From the NCBI RefSeq assembly GCF_031846565.1, contig NZ_JAVRHL010000001.1, forward strand, positions 248,001 through 312,000: 64,000 nucleotides of DNA, given 5' to 3'. This DNA is from Tropicimonas_B omnivorans (lineage in GTDB: Bacteria > Pseudomonadota > Alphaproteobacteria > Rhodobacterales > Rhodobacteraceae). Made by a program: the position numbers and the translations under genes. A model generated the notes under the pieces. That model did no database searches. It was not told the DNA's origin and was given only the letters and a program-made list of their open reading frames with translations. Position 1 is the first letter of the stretch, and each line of letters opens with the position of its first letter. Shown here piece by piece: positions 57,899 through 64,000 of the stretch.

Positions 57899-58570
57899 TC
57901 ACCCGCTTTGGGCGAACCCGGGCCCCCAGGGCGCCGTGAGACAGAGCCGCTCCTTCGTCACCGGATGCGTCAGCCTCAGTCGCCATGCATGCAGCATCAG
58001 GCGCGGGGCGGCGGCTCCGCCGTAGAGCGGGTCGCCGTCAATGGGACAGCCGATTGCAGCGAGGTGGACGCGGAGCTGGTGGGTGCGGCCGGTCTCCGGC
58101 CTGAGCGCGAGGAGGGTTCCGCCTCCGCTCGTGCCGAGGGTCCGGAACCGGGTGACCGCCCGCCGCCCCTCGGGGTGCACCATCTGCTTCGGCCGGTTCG
58201 GCCAGTCGGACCGCATGGGCCTGTCGATGATGCCGGACCGGTGGGCGGGCGGCGCCGAAGTGACCGCGAGATAGGTCTTCGACACGCTCCGCCCCTCGAA
58301 CTGGGCGCTCAGGTCGCGCTGCGCGGACGGGGTGCGGGCGAAGACCATGACGCCCGAGGTGTCGCGGTCCAGTCGGTGCACGATCAGGGTGCGGGGGCGT
58401 AGCGCGAACAGTCGGGAGAGGAGGCAATCCTCGAGGTCCGGCGTTTTCCCCGGCACGGAGAGCAGCCCGGGCGGCTTGGAAACGGCGAGGAGCGCGGCAT
58501 CGTCGTGGAGGATATGGATCGGGCCGTGGGGCGGCGCGTAGCTCCCCCCGCCAGGCGGCGCGATCCTCAT
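57899..58570 (-). CDS. RluA-family pseudouridine synthase
   Basis: 223 residues from ATG 58570. Core ALLAVSKPPGLLSVPGKTPD, the catalytic aspartate in LIVHRLDRDTSGVMVFA, LRPETGRTHQLRVHLAAIGC and PIDGDPLYGG identify the RluA/RluC/TruC group. Size and the lack of an S4 domain favour an RluA- or TruC-like tRNA/23S enzyme; the target is uncertain. Confidence 0.93.
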   Translation of the reverse strand: MRIAPPGGGSYAPPHGPIHILHDDAALLAVSKPPGLLSVPGKTPDLEDCLLSRLFALRPRTLIVHRLDRDTSGVMVFARTPSAQRDLSAQFEGRSVSKTYLAVTSAPPAHRSGIIDRPMRSDWPNRPKQMVHPEGRRAVTRFRTLGTSGGGTLLALRPETGRTHQLRVHLAAIGCPIDGDPLYGGAAAPRLMLHAWRLRLTHPVTKERLCLTAPWGPGFAQSG

Positions 58571-58868
58571 CCCGGGCGTCGCGCGGGCCCGATGGCGGGG
58601 CGTCCCTTGGTATCCATGTCTCACATCTCCGAAATGGCGGTTTGCCGAGCCTGCGGGACCGGGCCCATGTCGGGCCGGTATCGGGCGTCGAGGCCGTGCG
58701 CGCAAGCGCGCGTCCCGCGCCGCGTCGAGGCTTCAAGCCACGAGCCTCCGCCCGCCGCCGCCCCCCGGTCAATCGGTCGCGGGACGCGCAGGTCTCGCGC
58801 GCTAGATGAGCCGGGCCGGCGGGTCAGGGCCCGATCCGGCAAACGAGCAGTGCAAGACCAGGGGCAAG

Positions 58869-60461
58869 ATGTCAGAGCGTTACACACCGAAGCGGGACGG
58901 GTGGCCGAGCAACCCCCTGATCTACGAAATCTACCCGCGATCCTTCTATGACAGCACCGGCTCCGGCGAAGGGGATCTGAAGGGGATCACCGAGAAGCTG
59001 CCCTACGTCGCCTCCCTTGGCGTGGACGCGATCTGGGTCGCACCGTTCTACTGCTCGCCCATGGATGACGGCGGTTACGACATCTCGGACCACCTCGCCG
59101 TCGATCCCCGGTTCGGCACCCTCGAGGACTTCGACGAGATGGTGGAGACGGCTCACGGTCTGGGCCTGAAGGTGATGATCGATCAGGTTCTGAACCATGT
59201 GAGCTCCGAGCATCCCTGGTTCCAGAAATCGGTCGAGGGGGAGGACCAGTACGCCGACTGGTTCGTCTGGCGCGACCCGAAGTCCGACGGCACGGCGCCC
59301 AACAACTGGGTGACGATCTTCGGCCGCCCCGCCTGGACGTGGAGCCCGTACCGCCGCCAGTACTACCTGCACCAATACGCGGAATCGCAGCCTTCGCTGA
59401 ACCTCGAGCATGACGAGGTGAAGGAGCAGCAGAACGAGGTCGTCCGCTTCTGGGCCGCCCGCGGCATCGACGGGTTCCGCTTCGACGCGCTCGGCTCGTT
59501 CATCACGGACCCCGAGCTGAAGGACAACCCGCCAGCCACGGAAGAGCAGCGCGCCTCCATGCAGGTCGGTCTCGAGAATGTCTTCGCCTGGCAGCTCCAC
59601 GAGTGGGACATGCTGCCCCAGCGCGGACAGGACGTTGCCCGTCGCCTGCGCAAGGCCGCGGGGCCCGAGATGTACATGCTCGGCGAGATGAACAGCCTGA
59701 TCCGCGGCGTCGAACTCTGCGAGCTTCATTCCGGCGAGGAGAAGATGGATGCCTGTTACGGCGTCGAGTTCAGCGCCGGCGGGATCAGTTCGAAGAACAT
59801 CGCGAAGGTCCTGAAAGAACGGCAGATGGACAGTGCCTACGCCTTCTGCTTCGGCTGCCACGACACCCCCCGGATCGTGACGGCTCAGGGCGATGGCTCC
59901 ATCGGAGACGCCAAGTTCCTCGGCCTCGTGGCCGCCGCGATGCCCGGGCCGTGGATTCTCTGGCAGGGGGACGAGCTCGGGCTGCCGCAGGCGGACCTGA
60001 CCCGGAACGAGATCATCGACCTCTACGACCGGTTCTTCTACCCCGTCCATCCCGGCCGGGACGGCACCCGCGTCCCGATGCCCTGGGACGACGACAAGAC
60101 GCATCACGGGTTCACCGAGGGAACGCCCTGGCTCTCCATGGTTCGCCGTGCCGGCATCCCGGTGCAGCAGCAGGAGGACGACCCCGTCTCCGCCCTGTCC
60201 TTCTTCCGGCGACTGATCGAGTTCCGCAAGCGCCCCGCACTGCGCGGTTCGGGCTGCACGGTGGAGAAGGCAACCGATCAGGCCCTGATCCTGCGCCGCT
60301 CAGGGGAGAAGGACGGCGTCAAGGAAAGCATGCTCTGCGTCTTCAACTTCGGCCCCGGCGAGCTCGAGACCCCCATCGACCGCGTCCCGGATATCGCGTC
60401 GGGCCCCGTCACCGGCAACCTGCCCGCGCGCACCGGCGCGATCTGGGTCGAGGAGGATTGA
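58869..60461 (+). CDS. GH13 alpha-glucosidase
   Basis: 530 residues. The (beta/alpha)8 barrel starts NPLIYEIYPRSFYDSTGSGE; conserved regions are VMIDQVLNH, GFRFDALGSF with nucleophile Asp206, YMLGEMNS with acid/base Glu273, and FGCHDTPRIV with His331 and Asp332. The last motif has Cys330 where Asn usually precedes the His-Asp pair. A small C-terminal beta domain ends the protein (AIWVEED). This is the cytosolic GH13_23-type glucosidase that hydrolyses alpha-1,4/1,6 glucosides. No transport genes are adjacent. Start ATG 58869 (MSERYTPKRDG). Confidence 0.92.
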   Translation: MSERYTPKRDGWPSNPLIYEIYPRSFYDSTGSGEGDLKGITEKLPYVASLGVDAIWVAPFYCSPMDDGGYDISDHLAVDPRFGTLEDFDEMVETAHGLGLKVMIDQVLNHVSSEHPWFQKSVEGEDQYADWFVWRDPKSDGTAPNNWVTIFGRPAWTWSPYRRQYYLHQYAESQPSLNLEHDEVKEQQNEVVRFWAARGIDGFRFDALGSFITDPELKDNPPATEEQRASMQVGLENVFAWQLHEWDMLPQRGQDVARRLRKAAGPEMYMLGEMNSLIRGVELCELHSGEEKMDACYGVEFSAGGISSKNIAKVLKERQMDSAYAFCFGCHDTPRIVTAQGDGSIGDAKFLGLVAAAMPGPWILWQGDELGLPQADLTRNEIIDLYDRFFYPVHPGRDGTRVPMPWDDDKTHHGFTEGTPWLSMVRRAGIPVQQQEDDPVSALSFFRRLIEFRKRPALRGSGCTVEKATDQALILRRSGEKDGVKESMLCVFNFGPGELETPIDRVPDIASGPVTGNLPARTGAIWVEED

Positions 60462-60520
60462 GGCAGGCGCGGGCGGGGGCCCCTCATGTGGGCGGCGGCG
60501 TCCTCGAATAGGGGGCGCCC

Positions 60521-60991
60521 TCAGGTCAGCGCCCGCCCCCCGAACACCGAGCCCAGAATGGCAGACAGCGCCTCGGCATCGGCCGCGTCGAAGGCGGACG
60601 GCCGGTCGCTGTCTATATCGAGCACCGCGATCAGCCGCCCTGCCCCGTCCGTCACCGGAAGGACGATCTCCGAACGGGTGGAGGACGCGCAGGCGATGTG
60701 GCCCGCAAAGGCGTCCACGTCCTCGACCAGCTGAACCTCCCCGGTGCGCGCGGCAGCGCCGCAGACGCCGCGTTCGAACGGGATCACGAGGCAGCCATGG
60801 CCGCCCTGGTACGGCCCGATCTTGAGAAGGCCGGGTTCGGTGACGCGGTAGAACCCGGTCCAGTCGAAGCGCTCGTCCGAATGGTGGATCTCGCAGGCGA
60901 GCGTCGCCATCAGCGCGACCTCGTCGGTCTCGCCCTCCGTCAGGGCCGCGATGCGTTTACCAAGGTCGTCATAATCGCAACGATCGTCCAT
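60521..60991 (-). CDS. Free methionine-(R)-sulfoxide reductase (GAF domain)
   Basis: 156 residues, a single GAF domain. The fRMsr signature GPYQGGHGCLVIPFERGVCG includes Cys67 and Cys77; the third cysteine is Cys101 (GHIACASSTRSEIVLPV). Spacing of 10 and 24 residues is that of the E. coli enzyme (Cys84, 94, 118). It reduces free methionine-R-sulfoxide using thioredoxin. Divergent from the STAS gene. Confidence 0.95.
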   Translation of the reverse strand: MDDRCDYDDLGKRIAALTEGETDEVALMATLACEIHHSDERFDWTGFYRVTEPGLLKIGPYQGGHGCLVIPFERGVCGAAARTGEVQLVEDVDAFAGHIACASSTRSEIVLPVTDGAGRLIAVLDIDSDRPSAFDAADAEALSAILGSVFGGRALT

Positions 60992-61070
60992 CCTGCCCGT
61001 CTCCTGCTTACCGGTTCTTCACGGCTCATGCCCTAGGCTCTGCGCGACGTCCATCGCACAGGAGAATGAC

Positions 61071-61430
61071 ATGGACCTGCAGATCAATTCAGGCGCGGTG
61101 CCCTATACCGTCGCCTGTACCTGCGAGCGCCTCGATGCTCCGGTCGCCATCGGCTTCAAGGACAGGATGCGGGAAATCCTGTCCGCAGCACCGCGCGAGG
61201 TCCTGCTGGATCTGTCCTCCGTCCGCTTTCTCGACAGTTCGGGCCTCGGCGCGCTCGTCGCGGTGCTGAAGCTCGCGCAGCCGGACCGCCGGTTGATGCT
61301 GTCGGGGATGACCCCCGCCGTCGAAAAGGTTTTCCGGCTCACGCGCATGGATACCGTGTTCGAAATCGTGACCCCGTTCCCCGACGCGGGCCGCGCGCGC
61401 GATACGGCCCGCGCGACGGACGCGGCTTGA
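61071..61430 (+). CDS. STAS-domain anti-sigma factor antagonist (RsbV-like)
   Basis: 119 residues. STAS domain with LLDLSSVRFLDSSGLGALVA, where Ser57 of DSSGLG is the expected phosphorylation site, then LSGMTPAVEKVFRLTRMDT. The C-terminal ~20 residues are a charged tail. Unphosphorylated, it would bind the kinase-like partner encoded 4 bases downstream and release that partner's target. Confidence 0.9.
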   Translation: MDLQINSGAVPYTVACTCERLDAPVAIGFKDRMREILSAAPREVLLDLSSVRFLDSSGLGALVAVLKLAQPDRRLMLSGMTPAVEKVFRLTRMDTVFEIVTPFPDAGRARDTARATDAA

Positions 61431-61434
61431 GCCG

Positions 61435-61944
61435 ATGGTCCCCAGTCGAGCATCGACGGTTCTGCACCGGACGGATGAGGAGGCGCGCCTGCCCCCGGTG
61501 ATCGCCGTCCTCCGCAGCGGCCTCTTGAGCGCGCGTCTCCCCAGTCATCCCCCCGCCGTGCGGGATTTTCTCGTCGCCCTCGGAAGGCGGATGGATCGCT
61601 CGGACGTCTGCGAAGGGCTCAGAACCTCGACGGAGCTTGTCCTCGCCGAAGTGCTGAACAACATCGTGGAACACGCCCGGCCGGACTTCGCGGCGCCCAT
61701 AGACGTGACGGTGAGGACGGGATGCGATGTGAGATGCCGGGTGATCGACCGCGGCACTCCCATGCCGGGCCTCGCCCCGCCGCCCGGCCACCGGCAGAGC
61801 GTCGATTGCCCGCTCGAGGAGTTGTCCGAAGGGGGCTACGGATGGTTTCTCATCCGCAGCCTGACCCGGGATCTCAGCTACGAAAGGAGAAGCGGCAGGA
61901 ACCGCCTTCTCTTCACCGTCGCCGCGACGGGGAATGCGGAATGA
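61435..61944 (+). CDS. Anti-sigma factor-like serine kinase (RsbW-type HATPase)
   Basis: 169 residues. HATPase fold with N-box ELVLAEVLNNIVEHA (67-81), G1 box RCRVIDRGTPMPG and G2 region EELSEGGYGWFLIRSLTRDL. Together with the STAS protein this is a partner-switching pair; RsbW-like proteins phosphorylate the STAS partner and sequester a sigma factor. No sigma gene or PP2C phosphatase lies in the window, so input and output are unknown. Confidence 0.9.
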   Translation: MVPSRASTVLHRTDEEARLPPVIAVLRSGLLSARLPSHPPAVRDFLVALGRRMDRSDVCEGLRTSTELVLAEVLNNIVEHARPDFAAPIDVTVRTGCDVRCRVIDRGTPMPGLAPPPGHRQSVDCPLEELSEGGYGWFLIRSLTRDLSYERRSGRNRLLFTVAATGNAE

Positions 61945-61995
61945 TCCCGGCCGGGCGCTGAAGCCGCCCGGCGGTCCGGACGGCCTGCCGTCGCA

Positions 61996-62484
61996 TCAGA
62001 GTTCGGCGAGAAGCGCCTCACCTGCCGTCGCCTCGCAGGTACCGGGGCTCTCCTCGACATGGAGCGCCGTGACCCTGCCGTCGTCGACAAGCATCGCGTA
62101 GCGCCGGGAGCGTCCGATCAGGCCCGCCGCGGCGGCGGTGAAATCCATGCCGATCGCCGCGGTATAGGCCCCTTCGGGATCCGCCAGCACCTCTATCCCT
62201 GCCTCACTTGCACCGGTCGTCTCCGCCCAGGCCTGTGCCACGAAGGGATCGTTGACGCAGATGCACAGGACATCGGCGACGCCCTTCTCGGCGAACTGCT
62301 CCCTGGTTCGGATGAAGCTCGGCATGTGCGCGGTGGTGCAGACGCCGGTAAACGCGCCCGGCACCGCGAAGATCGCGACCTTGCGGCCCTTCAGCTTCTC
62401 CTCGAGCCGGACCGTCTCCGGCCCCTCCTCGCCAAGCTTCAAGAGCGCCGCTCCGGGCAGGCTGTCGCCAGTGGTGATGGCCAT
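61996..62484 (-). CDS. Peroxiredoxin, Prx5-like
   Basis: 162 residues. Peroxidatic Cys49 in FAVPGAFTGVCTTAHMPSFI, followed by CICVNDPFVAQAWAETTGAS and a C-terminus with YAMLVDDGRVTALHVEESPG. The signature is that of the Prx5/type II family, which uses glutaredoxin or glutathione. Start ATG 62484 (MAITTGDSLPG). Convergent with the STAS/HATPase pair, divergent from the flavoprotein reductase gene. Confidence 0.93.
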   Translation of the reverse strand: MAITTGDSLPGAALLKLGEEGPETVRLEEKLKGRKVAIFAVPGAFTGVCTTAHMPSFIRTREQFAEKGVADVLCICVNDPFVAQAWAETTGASEAGIEVLADPEGAYTAAIGMDFTAAAAGLIGRSRRYAMLVDDGRVTALHVEESPGTCEATAGEALLAEL

Positions 62485-62564
62485 GTCGAAAGGTCCCATT
62501 GTTGTTCTCGAACGGGGGGGCATGTAGGGTCCTGCTCTTCACGCGCCAGCAGGGAAGAGGCGTC

Positions 62565-63788
62565 ATGCAGGACATCGTGGTCATCGGAGCGGGTCAGGCC
62601 GGCGCCGCCCTCGTGGCGAAGCTCCGCGCCGAGGGGTATGACGGCCGTCTCACGCTCGTCGGCGAGGAACCCGCCCCGCCCTACCAACGCCCGCCGCTGT
62701 CCAAGGGCTACCTTCTCGGCAAGCTCGAGCGGGACCGGCTCTTCCTGCGGCCCGAAAGCTATTACGCCGACAAGGACATCGACCTGCGCATGAGCACGCG
62801 GGTCGTCACCATCGACAGGGAGGCCCGGCACGTCGTGCTCGAAGACGGCGAACGCCTCCCCTACGACGCACTCGCGCTGACCACCGGGTCGACACCGAAG
62901 ACTCTGCCGGAGGCGATGGGCGGCCGGATCCCCGGTGTGCTCACCATGCGCAGCCTCGCCGATGCGGACGCGCTGGCGCAGGCGTTGCGGCCGGGCGGGC
63001 ACCTACTCGTCGTCGGCGGCGGCTATATCGGGCTCGAAGCGGCGGCGGTCGCCCGCACCCTCGGCATGGACGTGACGCTCCTCGAGGCCGGTGCGCGGAT
63101 CCTCGGACGCGTGGCCTGCGAGGAAACCTCCGAGTACGTCCGCAAGCTGCACAAGGATGCCGGCGTGCACATCCTCGAAAATGCCGGTCTGGACCGCCTG
63201 TACGAAGAAGCGGGCCGGGTTGCGGGGGCGCGGATCGTCAGCGGAAACGAACTTGCGGACGCGACCGAAATCCCCGTGGACGCCGTCGTGGTCGGCATCG
63301 GCATCACCCCCGGCACCGCGCTGGCCGAGGCGGCCGGCCTCGAGATCGAGAACGGCATCGCGGTGGACGCGGAGGGCCGGACGTCCGACCCCGCGATCTG
63401 GTCCGCCGGGGATTGCGCATCCTTCCCGTGGCGCGGGCGCCGCATCCGCCTCGAAAGCGTGCAGAATGCCATCGACCAGGCGGAGGCCGCGGCGCAGAAC
63501 ATGCTAGGCGCCGGCACTCCCTACGATCCGATGCCGTGGTTCTGGTCCGACCAGTTCGACACCAAGCTGCAGATCGTGGGCCTCGGCGGCGGGCACGACC
63601 GGGTCGTCGTGCGCAATGGTGCAGGCCTGTCGCACTGGTACTTCTCGGGGGACACGCTCCTGTCGGTCGAGGCGATGAACGACCCGCGCGCCTACATGGT
63701 CGGCAAACGTCTGCTGGAGGCGGGCAGAAGCCCCGCGCCGGATGCGGTGGCGGACCCCTCCACCGACCTCAAGACCCTGATGGCCTGA
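62565..63788 (+). CDS. NAD(P)/FAD-dependent ferredoxin-reductase-like oxidoreductase
   Basis: 407 residues. FAD site VIGAGQAGAALVAKLRAEGY, NAD(P) site LLVVGGGYIGLEAAAVARTL, and the second FAD loop AIWSAGDCASFPWRGRRIRL, with PPYQRPPLSKGYLLGK, which is typical of ferredoxin/rhodocoxin/putidaredoxin reductases. The C-terminal domain starts MLGAGTPYDPMPWFWSDQFD. It probably reduces a 2Fe-2S ferredoxin or Rieske protein; no such partner lies next to it. Start ATG 62565. Confidence 0.92.
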   Translation: MQDIVVIGAGQAGAALVAKLRAEGYDGRLTLVGEEPAPPYQRPPLSKGYLLGKLERDRLFLRPESYYADKDIDLRMSTRVVTIDREARHVVLEDGERLPYDALALTTGSTPKTLPEAMGGRIPGVLTMRSLADADALAQALRPGGHLLVVGGGYIGLEAAAVARTLGMDVTLLEAGARILGRVACEETSEYVRKLHKDAGVHILENAGLDRLYEEAGRVAGARIVSGNELADATEIPVDAVVVGIGITPGTALAEAAGLEIENGIAVDAEGRTSDPAIWSAGDCASFPWRGRRIRLESVQNAIDQAEAAAQNMLGAGTPYDPMPWFWSDQFDTKLQIVGLGGGHDRVVVRNGAGLSHWYFSGDTLLSVEAMNDPRAYMVGKRLLEAGRSPAPDAVADPSTDLKTLMA

Positions 63789-63792
63789 CGGG

Positions 63793-64000
63793 ATGCGCAT
63801 CGTCGCGGGACGGTTCAGGGGGACGGCGCTGACCGGCCCGGGCAAGGGCGCGGCGGAAGCGTTGCGGCTCCGCCCGACGCCGGACCGTGTGCGGGAGGCC
63901 CTCTTCTCCATGCTCTTCGCAGGCCACGACGCGCCGCAGAAGGGCAGCACCGTGCTCGATCTCTTTGCCGGGACGGGTGCGATGGGGTTCGAGGCGCTGT
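63793..64000 (+). CDS. rsmD: 16S rRNA (guanine-966-N2) methyltransferase RsmD, truncated by window edge
   Basis: The first 69 codons are present: MRIVAGRFRGTALTGPGKGA, then LRLRPTPDRVREALFSMLF and VLDLFAGTGAMGFEAL, the RsmD start, R-P-T motif and SAM-binding DLFAGTG. It methylates G966 of 16S rRNA. The start lies 4 bases after the reductase stop, so the two are probably one operon. Confidence 0.94.
   Translation, partial: MRIVAGRFRGTALTGPGKGAAEALRLRPTPDRVREALFSMLFAGHDAPQKGSTVLDLFAGTGAMGFEAL

Noticed and set aside
1..64000. CRISPR arrays, tRNA or rRNA genes, insertion sequences, prophage or toxin-antitoxin genes
   Set aside because: No repeat-spacer pattern, no T-loop motif in an intergenic region, and no transposase, integrase, phage or toxin-like frame was seen.

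Overview
The window is a gene-dense, GC-rich chromosomal segment from an alphaproteobacterium, most likely of the order Rhodobacterales. The case rests on gene content: an alphaproteobacterial small aa3 oxidase subunit IV, a CenR-type orphan response regulator, a pyrB/pseudo-pyrC pair, a DmdC-like acyl-CoA dehydrogenase, ETF-QO beside greA, and several small families typical of this group. I see no tRNA, rRNA, CRISPR array, insertion sequence, prophage or plasmid gene. Both window edges cut a gene: an Lrp/AsnC regulator on the left and rsmD on the right. No gene-free stretch exceeds 300 bases, and many neighbours are coupled by ATGA or GTGA overlaps.

Layout. 1-9.7 kb: Lrp/AsnC regulator divergent from an MFS exporter; ialB-type protein, rlmN and a glutamate-receptor-like potassium channel; asparaginase II; plsY with a DUF805 protein; pyrB, a tail-anchored protein and a catalytically dead pyrC. 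9.8-19.3 kb: uracil-DNA glycosylase-like protein, phosphoesterase, moaB, a two-gene RND efflux system, a DsbD-N-like periplasmic protein, yqgE and the Sua5-type tRNA-modification gene. 19.5-25.9 kb: DmdC-like dehydrogenase, metallo-beta-lactamase-fold hydrolase, DUF6173-like protein, a 46-residue oxidase subunit IV coupled to a lipoprotein, azlCD, mobA and a GNAT. 25.9-32.2 kb: membrane protein, greA, ETF-QO, a TPR protein and ispE.

32.3-40.6 kb: a protocatechuate (pca) branch operon, pcaC-BKACE-pcaD-pcaB, in which a beta-keto-acid cleavage enzyme sits among the pca genes; then a DUF1932 dehydrogenase, GNAT, cinA-like, sfsA, map, a transglycosylase lipoprotein and hspQ. 40.9-49.2 kb: DUF6732-like protein, a large fusion with a degenerate precorrin-8X methylmutase domain, patB-type lyase, recQ, yggT, thioesterase, a signal-less L,D-transpeptidase and ribA. 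49.3-64 kb: cenR, xth, cnoX-like thioredoxin, Lon-N-domain protein, Trm112-like protein, Tat L,D-transpeptidase, a rimB-rimK-deacylase operon, dedA, two peroxiredoxins, rluA-type synthase, GH13 glucosidase, free methionine-R-sulfoxide reductase, a STAS/HATPase partner-switch pair, a ferredoxin-reductase-like flavoprotein and rsmD.

The most interesting systems are the BKACE-containing pca operon, the RimB/RimK/aspartoacylase-like operon that may add and remove C-terminal glutamates on ribosomal protein S6, the dead dihydroorotase co-encoded with a tail-anchored protein, the potassium-selective glutamate-receptor-like channel beside rlmN, and the fusion carrying a methylmutase domain that has lost its catalytic histidine.
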